DNA from: Clostridia bacterium
GTDB lineage: Bacteria; Bacillota; Clostridia; Oscillospirales; Acutalibacteraceae
Assembly (NCBI GenBank): GCA_017399065.1
Contig: JAFQEL010000026.1
Span: 1 to 64,000, forward strand
Direction: 5' to 3'
DNA length: 64,000 nucleotides
In this document: positions 1 to 7,553 of the stretch, one piece after another
How the letters are laid out: each line of letters begins with the position of its first letter
Numbering within the stretch: position 1 is the first letter of the stretch
The notes under the pieces: model-generated
Databases searched by the model: none
What the model saw: the letters and a program-made list of their open reading frames with translations, nothing else
What the model was told of the DNA's origin: nothing
Translations under genes and position numbers: made by a program

Positions 1-68
1 TAGTCTTGTACTGCTGACATTTTCTGCTCTGCTGAATATTTCTTGTACTTATATCCTTTTCTTCCCAT
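1..68 (-). CDS. transposase OrfA-like protein, N-terminal fragment
   Basis: The first 22 codons are visible, beginning MGRKGYKYKKYSAEQK and continuing off the left edge. A basic start followed by 'YSAEQK' resembles the N-terminal helix-turn-helix region of IS3-family OrfA proteins, which bind the element's ends. The start at 68 is preceded by AAGGGG with suitable spacing, inside the hairpin described for the element. Only a small part is present, so family assignment relies mainly on the inverted repeat next to it. Confidence 0.5.
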   Translation of the reverse strand, partial: MGRKGYKYKKYSAEQKMSAVQD

Positions 69-139
69 AAAACAATCCCCTTAGTGTAGTCTCGAAAATT
101 TTTCTTTTTTCGAGTGTCTACTCTAAGGGGACTATATCA
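1..139 (-). mobile_element. left end of an IS3-like insertion sequence (cut by window edge)
   Basis: Read leftward, positions 139-115 form a terminal inverted-repeat-like sequence starting TGATATAGTCCCC and ending GTAGACA, as in IS3/IS150-group ends. It is followed by a transposase-like start codon at 68. The arms ccccttag (77-84) and ctaagggg (123-130), with ctcgaaaa/ttttcgag (91-98, 107-114), fold into a long hairpin. In the leftward transcript this hairpin hides the AAGGGG ribosome binding site of the transposase, a known way IS elements avoid expression from outside transcripts. The family call is by similarity of the end pattern only; the rest of the element lies outside the window. Confidence 0.6.
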
Positions 140-164
140 TATTCGAGGGAGCTCATTACTTTTA

Positions 165-671
165 TTATTTGACAACCGATAATAAGTAGTTGGTTATAGC
201 TTCGGTGAATTCCGGGTCAAATATATTAACTACCTTATCCATAAACAGCGCAACGCAAACACCGACAACAAAACCGCCTGCGATTTCAGGTAAGGTATGA
301 CCTTCAACCTTTTTTACGTCTTCAGTGTCTCTGCCGTAAAACTTGTCTTTAAGTAAATTAAACGCTTCGGTAAGCTTTTCAATAGGTAAACGTACTTTTA
401 TTGCGTCAAACATTACGATAAACGCAAATACACCTGCAACTGCAAATTCGTCCGATAACCATCCCGCTTTTAAGCCCATGCTTGCCGCAAGAGCAATTAC
501 TGTTGCTGTGTGGGAACTGGGCATTCCGCCAAGCTTGAATAATGTTGCCAAGGTAACCTTTTCTACTTTTTTGCCCTTCTTTTTTGCAACTACATATTTA
601 ATTGAATTAATTATTACTTTCAGCAATTGTGCTATGAACCATGACAAAAAGCACACGATAAAAACTACCAT
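165..671 (-). CDS. divergent PAP2 family protein (DUF212)
   Basis: This 168-residue membrane protein belongs to the DUF212 / YuiD-like 'divergent PAP2' group related to acid phosphatases and vanadium haloperoxidases. The phosphatase-like motif PSSHTA is at about residues 51-56, and a second conserved stretch with GHT then PEIAGG is at 124-133. Hydrophobic segments lie at 1-22, 73-90 and 131-150. The start is supported by AAGGAG eight bases upstream. The substrate is unknown; lipid phosphates are plausible for the family. The gene is divergent from the acyl-CoA synthetase gene and has no visible operon partner. Confidence 0.85.
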   Translation of the reverse strand: MVVFIVCFLSWFIAQLLKVIINSIKYVVAKKKGKKVEKVTLATLFKLGGMPSSHTATVIALAASMGLKAGWLSDEFAVAGVFAFIVMFDAIKVRLPIEKLTEAFNLLKDKFYGRDTEDVKKVEGHTLPEIAGGFVVGVCVALFMDKVVNIFDPEFTEAITNYLLSVVK

Positions 672-739
672 TTTTCATACTCCTTAAATTTACTAAATGA
701 TATGTTACATTATTTTAACAAAAATTTCAATACTTACAC

Positions 740-768
740 TTGAAAAAATTAATATTTTGTGTTAAAAT
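740..768 (+). promoter_or_regulatory. promoter for acyl-CoA synthetase gene
   Basis: TTGAAA at 740-745, a 17-base spacer and TAAAAT at 763-768, in an AT-rich divergent intergenic region about 85 bases before the start codon at 853. The match is five of six at each hexamer. Confidence 0.5.
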
Positions 769-852
769 TTGTAACAGTTTGTTTAAAAAATTACAAAAAC
801 GCCTTAACAAAATGTTAAAATTTAATTTTCAGTAGGCTATCGGAGGAATATT

Positions 853-2535
853 ATGGCTAAGAAAAACGTTTATAAAGGTAATCCCAATATCCCGGATTAT
901 CTGACCCTTAAAGAAATTATTGTTAAGGGTACTGAAATGGGCGGAGACAAAAAGCAGTTTGCTTTTAAAGATAAGAATAAAGTTGAACAGACCCGCACAT
1001 TCAATCAGACATGGCGTGAAATTTGCGGTATCGGCACATATTATCATATCCTCGGACTTGTTGAACATTCAAAGATTGCGATCGTTGCAGAAAACTCATA
1101 CGATTGGATGGTTGCTTATTATGCAACTCTTATGACAGGTAATATCAGTGTACCGATGGATTGTAAACTCCCCGCCGATGATATTGCGGATCAGCTTATC
1201 CGTTGCGGTTGCGATGCTCTTGTATATTCAGATAAGTTCGAGTCTATGGTAGAGGAATTTAAATCTAACCCCGATATCCCTGTTAAGCATTATCTTCATA
1301 TTGATGAGTTTGATAATTACAAACAAATCGGTTATAAAGCATTTGACGAAGGTGACACATATGTTGTTGACTGTGAAGTCAAGTCTGATGATTTGGCTTC
1401 TATTGTTTACACATCGGGTACAACCGGCAAAAGTAAGGGTGTTATGCTCACTCATTACAACATTGCTTCAAACTGTTCTGCTTCAACACGTGCTCTTACC
1501 GGCAAGCATGCTATAGGCTTCCTTCCGCTTAACCACACCTACGCTTGGGTAAGTGCTCTTTTTGCTTGTTATATTCTTTCTGAGTGGGGTTATGTGTGCG
1601 AAAGCATTAAGACAATACAGAGTGACCTTAAAAAGCAGAAGCCCTACAACTTCTCAGGTGTTCCGCTTGTTGTTGAAACAATTTATCAGCGTATCTGGCG
1701 TACCGCACGCAGCACAGGTCGTGAAGAAATACTCAAGAAGGGCTTGAAAATCAGCCGCTTCCTTATGAAACTCGGTATAGACAGACGCCGTAAGATTTTT
1801 GCAACAATTCTCGATAACCTCGGCGGTAATCTTGATATGATCATTTGCGGTGGTGCTGCTCTTGATCCAAAGTACGAATCAGGTATGCACGATTTCGGTA
1901 TTGAAGTTTATAACGGATATGGTATGACTGAGTGTTCACCGGCTATCACATGTAATCGTCCTGATAAATCCAAACCCGGCAGTGTTGGTGTTCCGCTTGA
2001 TTGCTGTGAGATCAAGATTCACAATCCCGATGAAGAGGGCGTAGGTGAAATCTACGTTCGCGGCACTAACGTTATGGTTGGTTATTATAACGATCCTGAA
2101 GCTACCGCCGAAGCATTCGACGGTGATTGGTTCAAGACAGGCGATCATGGCAGAATAGATAATGACGGTTTCCTCTTTATGGTCGGCCGTAAGAAGAATC
2201 TTATTGTCCTTTCAAACGGTAAGAATGTCTCACCCGAAGAAATAGAAGAAAAGATTTCTCAGTATATGGAGTATGTGCAGGAAGTTCTTGTTTATGACGA
2301 GGGTGGCCAGATTATTGCCGAAGTTTTCCTTAACGAGTCAGATTATCCGGACGCACGCGAGCGTATCAAGGACGATATGAAGGAATTCAATAAGACAATG
2401 GCATCCTTCAAGCGTGTCAATAAGACTATTGTTCGTGACGAGGAGTTCCCCAAGACAACAACTCTTAAAATTGTTCGCAAGTATATGGAAGGCAAGGTCA
2501 GCATTGCAGACCCTTCAGCACACAGCGATCAGTAA
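853..2535 (+). CDS. long-chain fatty acid--CoA ligase (AMP-binding)
   Basis: The 560-residue protein is an adenylate-forming enzyme that would activate a fatty acid to its acyl-AMP and then acyl-CoA at the inner face of the membrane. The AMP-binding P-loop YTSGTTGKSKG lies near residues 184-195, the adenine/acyl pocket motif YNGYGMTE near 353, and the hinge region GDWFKTGD near 423-430. A C-terminal lysine motif follows (KTTTLKIVRK near 535). The length is usual for the family. The start has GGAGG eight bases upstream. It is a single gene with its own promoter and a strong terminator. Chain-length preference cannot be read from the sequence. Confidence 0.88.
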   Translation: MAKKNVYKGNPNIPDYLTLKEIIVKGTEMGGDKKQFAFKDKNKVEQTRTFNQTWREICGIGTYYHILGLVEHSKIAIVAENSYDWMVAYYATLMTGNISVPMDCKLPADDIADQLIRCGCDALVYSDKFESMVEEFKSNPDIPVKHYLHIDEFDNYKQIGYKAFDEGDTYVVDCEVKSDDLASIVYTSGTTGKSKGVMLTHYNIASNCSASTRALTGKHAIGFLPLNHTYAWVSALFACYILSEWGYVCESIKTIQSDLKKQKPYNFSGVPLVVETIYQRIWRTARSTGREEILKKGLKISRFLMKLGIDRRRKIFATILDNLGGNLDMIICGGAALDPKYESGMHDFGIEVYNGYGMTECSPAITCNRPDKSKPGSVGVPLDCCEIKIHNPDEEGVGEIYVRGTNVMVGYYNDPEATAEAFDGDWFKTGDHGRIDNDGFLFMVGRKKNLIVLSNGKNVSPEEIEEKISQYMEYVQEVLVYDEGGQIIAEVFLNESDYPDARERIKDDMKEFNKTMASFKRVNKTIVRDEEFPKTTTLKIVRKYMEGKVSIADPSAHSDQ

Positions 2536-2551
2536 TATACAGTTAAAATAT

Positions 2552-2589
2552 TCCCCGGATATCTGTCTATTCAGACAGATATCCGGGGA
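2552..2589. terminator. bidirectional intrinsic terminator
   Basis: A perfect 17-bp stem (2552-2568 with 2573-2589, tccccggatatctgtct and its complement) with a 4-base loop, followed by tagttttgttt on the plus side. It lies between the convergent acyl-CoA ligase and alcohol dehydrogenase genes and can serve the rightward gene and perhaps both. Confidence 0.8.
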
Positions 2590-2614
2590 TAGTTTTGTTT
2601 GCGTAAAATGTTAA

Positions 2615-3760
2615 TTACATAAGGCTTCTGTAAAGAGCTTCAATTTCTTCAACGCTTACGTCGCGGGGATTACCGGGACGGCATGCATCTGCAAAAGCAT
2701 CGGCAGCGAGAGCTTTGATGTCTTCCTCTTTAACAACACCCTTAAGACTTGTAACGATACCGACGTCTTCAGCGAGCTGACGTACAGCTTCAACAGCAGC
2801 GTTTCTTGCATCCTCAAGGCTCATCGCGTCTACACCTTCAACGCCCATAGCTTTTGCAATATCGCGGTACTTTTCGCCTGTTGCAGGTGCATTGAATGCC
2901 ATAACAGCGGGAAGGAGAGTAGCACAAGCCTTACCGTGAGGCATATCGTAGTAAGCTGAAAGTGTGTGTGCCATTGAGTGGTCAACGCCGAGACCTACGT
3001 TTGAGAAGCCCATACCTGCGATGTACTGACCGAGAGCCATACCGTCACGGCCGTCCTTCTCATTTTTAACAGCACCGCGAAGACTTCTTGCAATAACCTC
3101 GATAGCCTTGATGTGGAACATATCAGAAAGTTCCCATGCACCCTTAGTGATATAGCCTTCAATAGCGTGTGTAAGAGCATCCATACCTGTAGCAGCAGTA
3201 AGACCTGCGGGCATTGAAGCCATCATGTCAGGGTCAACTATTGCAACTACGGGGATATCGTGAACGTCTACACAAACAAACTTGCGCTTCTTTTCAACGT
3301 CAGTGATAACGTAGTTGATTGTGACCTCAGCGGCAGTACCTGCCGTTGTAGCAACTGCAATGATAGGTGCGCAGGGATTCTTTGTGGGTGCAACACCCTC
3401 AAGTGAACGTACGTCCTCAAATTCGGGGTTTGTTATGATAATACCGATTGCCTTTGCTGTGTCCATTGAAGAACCGCCGCCGATAGCAACGATACAGTCA
3501 GCTTCTGCTGCTTTGAATGCAGCAACACCGTTCTGAACGTTTTCGATTGTGGGGTTGGGCTTGATATCGGAGAAAACAGTGTAGGGGATTTCTGCCTTTT
3601 CAAGAAGGTCAGTAACCTTAGCTGTGATGCCGAATTTGATAAGGTCGGGGTCGGAAGCGACAAAAGCCTTCTTAAAGCCTCTTGCTTTGATTTCATCGGG
3701 AATAGCGTTGATAGCTCCCGCACCGTGGTAGGATGTTTCGTTAAGTACAAACTTGTTCAT
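2615..3760 (-). CDS. iron-containing alcohol dehydrogenase
   Basis: The 381-residue protein is a group III, Fe-dependent alcohol dehydrogenase of the butanol/lactaldehyde dehydrogenase type, reducing an aldehyde with NAD(P)H in fermentation. It shows the cofactor-binding GGGSSMD motif at about 94-100. The metal-binding region follows: D and H in GMDALTHAIEGY, and H residues in GVDHSMAHTLSAYYDMPHGKA. The ATG at 3760 has AAGGAG eight bases upstream; the GTG nine bases earlier overlaps that binding site and is not used. The gene has its own promoter. The exact substrate (butanal, acetaldehyde, lactaldehyde) is undetermined. Confidence 0.9.
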   Translation of the reverse strand: MNKFVLNETSYHGAGAINAIPDEIKARGFKKAFVASDPDLIKFGITAKVTDLLEKAEIPYTVFSDIKPNPTIENVQNGVAAFKAAEADCIVAIGGGSSMDTAKAIGIIITNPEFEDVRSLEGVAPTKNPCAPIIAVATTAGTAAEVTINYVITDVEKKRKFVCVDVHDIPVVAIVDPDMMASMPAGLTAATGMDALTHAIEGYITKGAWELSDMFHIKAIEVIARSLRGAVKNEKDGRDGMALGQYIAGMGFSNVGLGVDHSMAHTLSAYYDMPHGKACATLLPAVMAFNAPATGEKYRDIAKAMGVEGVDAMSLEDARNAAVEAVRQLAEDVGIVTSLKGVVKEEDIKALAADAFADACRPGNPRDVSVEEIEALYRSLM

Positions 3761-3817
3761 TTTTAACACTCCTTAAATGTTTTGATTGCTACAAATCAGA
3801 ATGATTTATACATTTTC

Positions 3818-3846
3818 ATTATACTTTTATTAATTTGTTTTTTCAA
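3818..3846 (-). promoter_or_regulatory. promoter for alcohol dehydrogenase
   Basis: On the minus strand TTGAAA (3846-3841), a 17-base spacer and a perfect TATAAT (3823-3818), about 58 bases ahead of the start codon at 3760. Confidence 0.7.
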
Positions 3847-3881
3847 GTAGAATATATTAATTTTTAAATCAATAATTAATA

Positions 3882-3910
3882 TTGATTAATTTCATAATAG
3901 CAGTTATAAT
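3882..3910 (+). promoter_or_regulatory. promoter for MFS transporter
   Basis: TTGATT at 3882-3887, a 17-base spacer and TATAAT at 3905-3910, 30 bases ahead of the start codon at 3941. Confidence 0.65.
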
Positions 3911-3940
3911 GTTTGTTAATTAATTGTCAGAGGTAATGTT

Positions 3941-5188
3941 ATGGGAAAAAATTTTAAAACAACAAAGTTAGCCTGTTATACAGCCTACTTTACTATGTCG
4001 TCTATTTTCAGCCTCCCGCCTTTACTTTTCGCGACTCTTCAAGATATGTATGGTATATCATATACCTTGCTCGGCTCACTCGTTCTTACAAATTTCTGCA
4101 CTCAGCTTCTTGTTGATCTGATATTTACTGCTTTTTCAAAGCATTTCAACATTAAAAAGGTTGTAAGAGTAATGCCGCTTCTTACTTCTGCAGGCTTGGC
4201 TTTATATGCAATTCTGCCGAGCGTAATGCCTCAGTTTGCATATCCGGGTTTACTCATTGGTACTGTGCTTTTTTCGGTTTCCGCAGGTCTATCCGAAGTT
4301 CTGCTCAGCCCTGTTATTGCCGCAATTCCTTCCGATAACCCTCAGAAGGATATGAGTATGCTTCATTCACTTTATGCTTTCGGTGTGTTTACCGTTGTTG
4401 CTATAAGTACGCTGTTTCTTAAAATTTTCGGTGAAACAAACTGGATGTATCTTGCTCTTTTTTGGGCGGCATTACCTGTAATTGCATCCGTAATGTTCTT
4501 TTGCTCTCCTATGCCGGATATGTCAGAGTCTGATGAATCTGCAAGCATTAAGGGCACAAAACGCCGTGCTGTCGGAATGGCACTTTGTGTAGCCTGCATT
4601 TTCTTTGGCAGCTGTGCCGAAAACTCAATGTCAAGCTGGATTTCAAGCTATATGGAAAATGCCCTTCATATCGATAAAGCTTTCGGCGATATCCTCGGTA
4701 TGGCGATGTTTGCAATTCTTCTCGGCCTTACAAGAATAGCCTACGCAAAATACGGTAAAAACATAGCTAAAATGCTTCTTGTCGGTATGGTAGGTGCAAC
4801 GGTATGCTATCTTATTGCGGGTCTTTCTTTGAACGTTATTTTTGCTTTTGTTGCGTGTATACTAACAGGTATTTTTACTGCTATGCTCTGGCCGGGTACA
4901 CTTATTATGATGGAAGAAAATCTGCCCGGTATAGGTGTTGCCGCTTATGCTCTTATGGCTGCAGGCGGTGACCTTGGTGCTTCTTTTGCACCTCAGCTTC
5001 TGGGTGTTGTAGTTGATAAGGTGTCCGTAACTCAGATTGCTGCCGATTTAAGTGAAAAATTCAGCCTATCACCCGAGCAGATCGGTCTCAAAGCAGGTAT
5101 GCTTGTGACAGGACTTTTTCCGTTGATAGGAATGTTTGTTGTTGTTTTTGCTATGAGATATTTCAAGAAGAACAAAAAAGAATTTTAA
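3941..5188 (+). CDS. MFS transporter
   Basis: This 415-residue integral membrane protein has about twelve hydrophobic segments and a basic C-terminus (KKNKKEF), the usual layout of a major facilitator superfamily carrier. The first half contains YGISYTLLGSLVL and the second half ends GGDLGASFAPQLLG, typical of sugar/peptide MFS relatives. GAGGTAATGTT precedes the ATG. The divergent alcohol dehydrogenase is driven by a separate promoter. Nothing nearby shows the substrate. Confidence 0.8.
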   Translation: MGKNFKTTKLACYTAYFTMSSIFSLPPLLFATLQDMYGISYTLLGSLVLTNFCTQLLVDLIFTAFSKHFNIKKVVRVMPLLTSAGLALYAILPSVMPQFAYPGLLIGTVLFSVSAGLSEVLLSPVIAAIPSDNPQKDMSMLHSLYAFGVFTVVAISTLFLKIFGETNWMYLALFWAALPVIASVMFFCSPMPDMSESDESASIKGTKRRAVGMALCVACIFFGSCAENSMSSWISSYMENALHIDKAFGDILGMAMFAILLGLTRIAYAKYGKNIAKMLLVGMVGATVCYLIAGLSLNVIFAFVACILTGIFTAMLWPGTLIMMEENLPGIGVAAYALMAAGGDLGASFAPQLLGVVVDKVSVTQIAADLSEKFSLSPEQIGLKAGMLVTGLFPLIGMFVVVFAMRYFKKNKKEF

Positions 5189-5239
5189 TATTAAAATAGT
5201 AACCAAACTGAGCAGAATTGAGGTAAGAGTAAGCAAAAG

Positions 5240-5279
5240 TACACCTAAAGCAATAGTTTTGCTACCTGAAAAGGGTGTA
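5240..5279. terminator. weak hairpin between convergent genes
   Basis: tacacc (5240-5245) pairs with ggtgta (5274-5279), with an inner agcaa/ttgct stem. It lies between the MFS gene and the leftward kinase gene. The uridine run is short, so termination activity is uncertain. Confidence 0.35.
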
Positions 5280-5768
5280 TTATACTCTCCTCAAAAAGTC
5301 ATCTGCTTCTTTTCTGCTCTTGAAAATTATAATGTGTTTTTCTGCTCTGTATATTTCAATTAACGCATATAGTTTTGGCAAAGAATTATATGCAAATTCT
5401 TTAATAAAACCTTCAAATTCGGGATCCAATTCTTTTTCTATCCATGGTAGATCATAACGGCCTTTTCCCAGTCGTTCTGTTGCTCCATGCAAGCAAACCT
5501 CTGTCGGCAAATCAAAGAGAATGCATGTATCGCATTCTTTAAGCCGCATTTCAACCGTTCTGTTATAATTGCCATCAATGATCCACTTGTCTGTTGCAAA
5601 AATCTCTTGTATTCTTTGATCAAATTCTTCTCTTGAAATATGTGTTTTATCAGGCTTATGCCAGACAGCATCAAGGTAATATAACGGCAAACCTGTTCTC
5701 TTACTTAGTTTTTCGGCAAAAGTTGTTTTACCGCTTCCGGGACATCCGATCACAATCACGCGCTTCAT
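5280..5768 (-). CDS. small P-loop kinase, adenylate-kinase-like (FlaR/topology modulation type)
   Basis: The 162-residue protein begins MKRVIVIGCPGSGKTTFAEK, with a Walker A motif GCPGSGKT at residues 8-15. This is the pattern of small AAA/adenylate-kinase-like ATPases often labelled 'DNA topology modulation protein'. Residues YLDAVWHKPDKT and WIIDGNY (about 32-43 and 62-68) are conserved in that family. Its true substrate is unknown. The start overlaps the stop of the upstream four-helix-bundle gene (ATGA), with AAAGGAG just before, so the two are translationally coupled. A longer in-frame start at 5828 lies inside that upstream gene and is not needed. Confidence 0.75.
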   Translation of the reverse strand: MKRVIVIGCPGSGKTTFAEKLSKRTGLPLYYLDAVWHKPDKTHISREEFDQRIQEIFATDKWIIDGNYNRTVEMRLKECDTCILFDLPTEVCLHGATERLGKGRYDLPWIEKELDPEFEGFIKEFAYNSLPKLYALIEIYRAEKHIIIFKSRKEADDFLRRV

Positions 5769-6112
5769 TGCGATTTCTCCTTTGCGGTGTTGATGGAGGC
5801 AATTAAAATGCGGCGGATTGTACCGCATTGATTGTAAAGATCAACAGCTGTTTCTCTGTCCAAAATATCAGATTTCACAAACAGTTTCAACCAATATTCC
5901 GTTTCGTACCATTCCTTCAAGGCAATCTGCAGTTTTGCAATGAAGTCAGGCTTTCCGTGAGCATAGTTTGCTTCGTGGATGTTTGCGCCAACGGAGGTTG
6001 CAGAACGCTCCAACTGATTCACAAGGGAATAATGTCCTTTGATTGTTTCGCATAACTTTATGACTTTTACCGCAAAATCAGTTGAAAGTTCTCGAAGTTT
6101 TGATTCAGCCAT
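5765..6112 (-). CDS. four helix bundle protein (23S rRNA IVS-like family)
   Basis: The 115-residue protein matches the 'four helix bundle protein' family, first known from ORFs in intervening sequences of bacterial 23S rRNA genes and related to Avd proteins of diversity-generating retroelements. Diagnostic stretches are QLERSATSVGANIHEA (about residues 33-48) and KLQIALKEWYETEYWL (57-72). Members are small, basic and thought to bind nucleic acid; the cellular role is not established. The start at 6112 follows AAAGGCGG. The gene sits directly downstream of the GTGAAAT hairpin array and a tRNA-Leu, which suggests a small mobile unit. Confidence 0.8.
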   Translation of the reverse strand: MAESKLRELSTDFAVKVIKLCETIKGHYSLVNQLERSATSVGANIHEANYAHGKPDFIAKLQIALKEWYETEYWLKLFVKSDILDRETAVDLYNQCGTIRRILIASINTAKEKSQ

Positions 6113-6136
6113 ATTAACACCGCCTTTCGTATAATA

Positions 6137-6145
6137 ATTATACCA
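6137..6145 (-). promoter_or_regulatory. extended -10 promoter of the four-helix-bundle gene
   Basis: On the minus strand TGGTATAAT (6145-6137) is an extended -10 element 25 bases before the start codon. No good -35 hexamer is seen; the first GTGAAAT repeat (6166-6172) lies where a -35 region would be. Confidence 0.5.
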
Positions 6146-6165
6146 TATCAACTACTAAAGTTAAA

Positions 6166-6335
6166 GTGAAATATCCTTCGGATGTGAAATAATGATCTGC
6201 GGTCATTGTGAAATATTCGGTGTGCCACCGAATGTGAAATGAAATAAATCCACTCACGCCCGCAGGTATTTCACATTGTGAAGCAATATTTCACACGCGG
6301 AGCGTATTTCACAAATCCCGCAAGGGATTTATTTC
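6166..6335. repeat. nested array of GTGAAAT / ATTTCAC units separated by mini-hairpins
   Basis: Four direct GTGAAAT copies (6166, 6184, 6208 and 6234) are followed by three ATTTCAC copies (6268, 6288, 6306). Each gap between neighbours in a half is filled exactly by a different small hairpin: 6173-6183 (atcc/ggat), 6191-6207 (aatga/tcatt), 6215-6233 (attcggtg/caccgaat), 6275-6287 (attg/caat), 6295-6305 (acgc/gcgt); another at 6313-6330 (aaatccc/gggattt) follows the last copy. GAAATAAATCC at 6241-6251 also pairs with 6325-6335. The whole can fold as a branched cruciform. Spacer sequences differ while their self-complementarity is kept, which points to selection on structure. Confidence 0.85.
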
Positions 6336-6339
6336 GTTG

Positions 6340-6380
6340 AAAAGAACCCACACTTGTCGTAGACAAATGTGGGTTCTTTT
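6340..6380 (-). terminator. intrinsic terminator of tRNA-Leu
   Basis: A 19-bp stem with one mismatch (6340-6358 with 6362-6380; arms aaaagaaccc and gggttctttt) and a 3-base loop lies immediately after the tRNA 3' end on the minus strand and is followed by TTTTC. Confidence 0.75.
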
Positions 6381-6381
6381 C

Positions 6382-6466
6382 TGGTGCGGGTAACAGGGGT
6401 CGAACCTGCACGCTTGTGGGCACAAGATCCTAAATCTTGCGTGTCTGCCAATTCCACCATACCCGC
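6382..6466 (-). tRNA. tRNA-Leu (anticodon UAG)
   Basis: Read on the minus strand, the acceptor arms GCGGGTA and TACCCGC pair perfectly, with an A discriminator and an encoded CCA. The anticodon stem CAAGA/TCTTG encloses the loop TTTAGGA, so the anticodon is UAG and the tRNA reads CUN leucine codons. A long variable arm (TGTGCCCACAAGCG region) is typical of leucine tRNAs. The T arm contains GTTCGACC. The promoter and terminator are both visible. Confidence 0.95.
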
Positions 6467-6493
6467 ATATATGATTTTTTTACTTTGTGATAC

Positions 6494-6522
6494 ATTCTAA
6501 CAGAAACAGATGCAATAATCAA
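6494..6522 (-). promoter_or_regulatory. promoter of tRNA-Leu
   Basis: On the minus strand TTGATT (6522-6517), a 17-base spacer and TAGAAT (6499-6494); the expected start is near 6487, about 20 bases before the mature 5' end. Confidence 0.6.
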
Positions 6523-6642
6523 GTCTGAAAACTATATTATATTTATTTTATAAAAATTTTCTTTACTTTTTTTCTCCGTAATAATATAATAATCATTGGG
6601 AATAAAACAAATTTCTTATCAAAATGAAAGGATTTAGTAATT

Positions 6643-7536
6643 ATGGAAAGATATCTTATTATTAATGCTGATGATTTCGGCATGTGCCGTGCTGCTAACT
6701 TCGGCGTATTTGATCTTCTCAAGTCCGGCGGTATTACCTCTTCTACAATTATGGCTCCTTGCGGTTGGGCACCCGAGGCTGTAAAGTTTGCCAAAGAGCA
6801 TCCGGAGTTTGCAATCGGTGTTCATCTTACAACAACAAGCGAGTGGGAAAATTATCGTTGGGGTCCCGTAAGCAGTACTCCCAATGCATCTCTCCGTGAT
6901 AAAGACGGTTACTTCTATCACGAATGTGATGATTTTGAAAAGCATGCTGACCTTGAAGAGGTTAAGGCAGAGATGATTGCACAGATTGAAAAGCTTAAGG
7001 CTCTCGGTCTTAATCCTTCTCATCTTGATAACCACATGGGTTCGCTTTACGGAATTGCTACAGGTCGTTTTGAGCTTCTCGAGCTTATGATCGGTATAGC
7101 AGGTGAGTATAAGCTTCCTTTGCGTATGCCTATGAATTTTACTGATGATCAGTTCAGCAACACAATGCTTGACGTTCAGGTTCCTCCCGAGCTTGTAAAG
7201 GGGCTTATTGATAAGGTTGTTGATGCAGGTAAGGCTCTCGGTGTTGCAATGCCCGATTACCTTATGCCCGGTGACTGGTCAGGACCGCAGAAGGACAGCT
7301 ACGAAAATTTCAAGGAATACATATATGAAATGTACCGTGGCTTCCCTGAAGGTGTAATCGAAACATATATCCATCCTGCATACGAAACTGATGAACTCAA
7401 GGGTACAACAGGTTGCTGGGAACGCCGTGTATGGGAATATAAGCTCTTCTCCGATCCGCAGACAAAGCAGCATATTGATTCTCTCGGTATCAAACTTATC
7501 AACTACCGTGACCTTGCAAAAATGCGCGGTTGCTGA
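6643..7536 (+). CDS. YdjC/ChbG-type carbohydrate deacetylase
   Basis: The 297-residue cytoplasmic protein is a YdjC-family (ChbG/HpnK) deacetylase, a group that removes acetyl groups from N-acetylated sugars such as diacetylchitobiose. The metal-binding DD is in LIINADDFG (residues 5-13). The GVHLT motif (about 65-69) and SHLDNHMG (about 126-133) carry the histidines of the active site. The distal HPAYETDEL is also conserved. AAAGGA precedes the ATG. The next gene starts 17 bases after its stop, so a two-gene transcript with the nitroreductase is likely. The sugar substrate is unknown. Confidence 0.82.
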   Translation: MERYLIINADDFGMCRAANFGVFDLLKSGGITSSTIMAPCGWAPEAVKFAKEHPEFAIGVHLTTTSEWENYRWGPVSSTPNASLRDKDGYFYHECDDFEKHADLEEVKAEMIAQIEKLKALGLNPSHLDNHMGSLYGIATGRFELLELMIGIAGEYKLPLRMPMNFTDDQFSNTMLDVQVPPELVKGLIDKVVDAGKALGVAMPDYLMPGDWSGPQKDSYENFKEYIYEMYRGFPEGVIETYIHPAYETDELKGTTGCWERRVWEYKLFSDPQTKQHIDSLGIKLINYRDLAKMRGC

Positions 7537-7553
7537 TGATTCAGGTGATAAAT

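Noticed and set aside
5280-6112. Four-helix-bundle gene and kinase gene as a toxin-antitoxin pair
   Set aside because: Neither protein shows a known toxin or antitoxin family; the overlap shows only translational coupling.
6166-6335. GTGAAAT repeats as a CRISPR array
   Set aside because: Units are 7 bases, inverted halfway, and spacers are hairpins of 11-19 bases; no cas genes are present.
6382-6466. tRNA-Leu as an attachment site with a duplicated 3' end
   Set aside because: No copy of the tRNA 3' segment was found at the other side of the kinase and four-helix-bundle genes.
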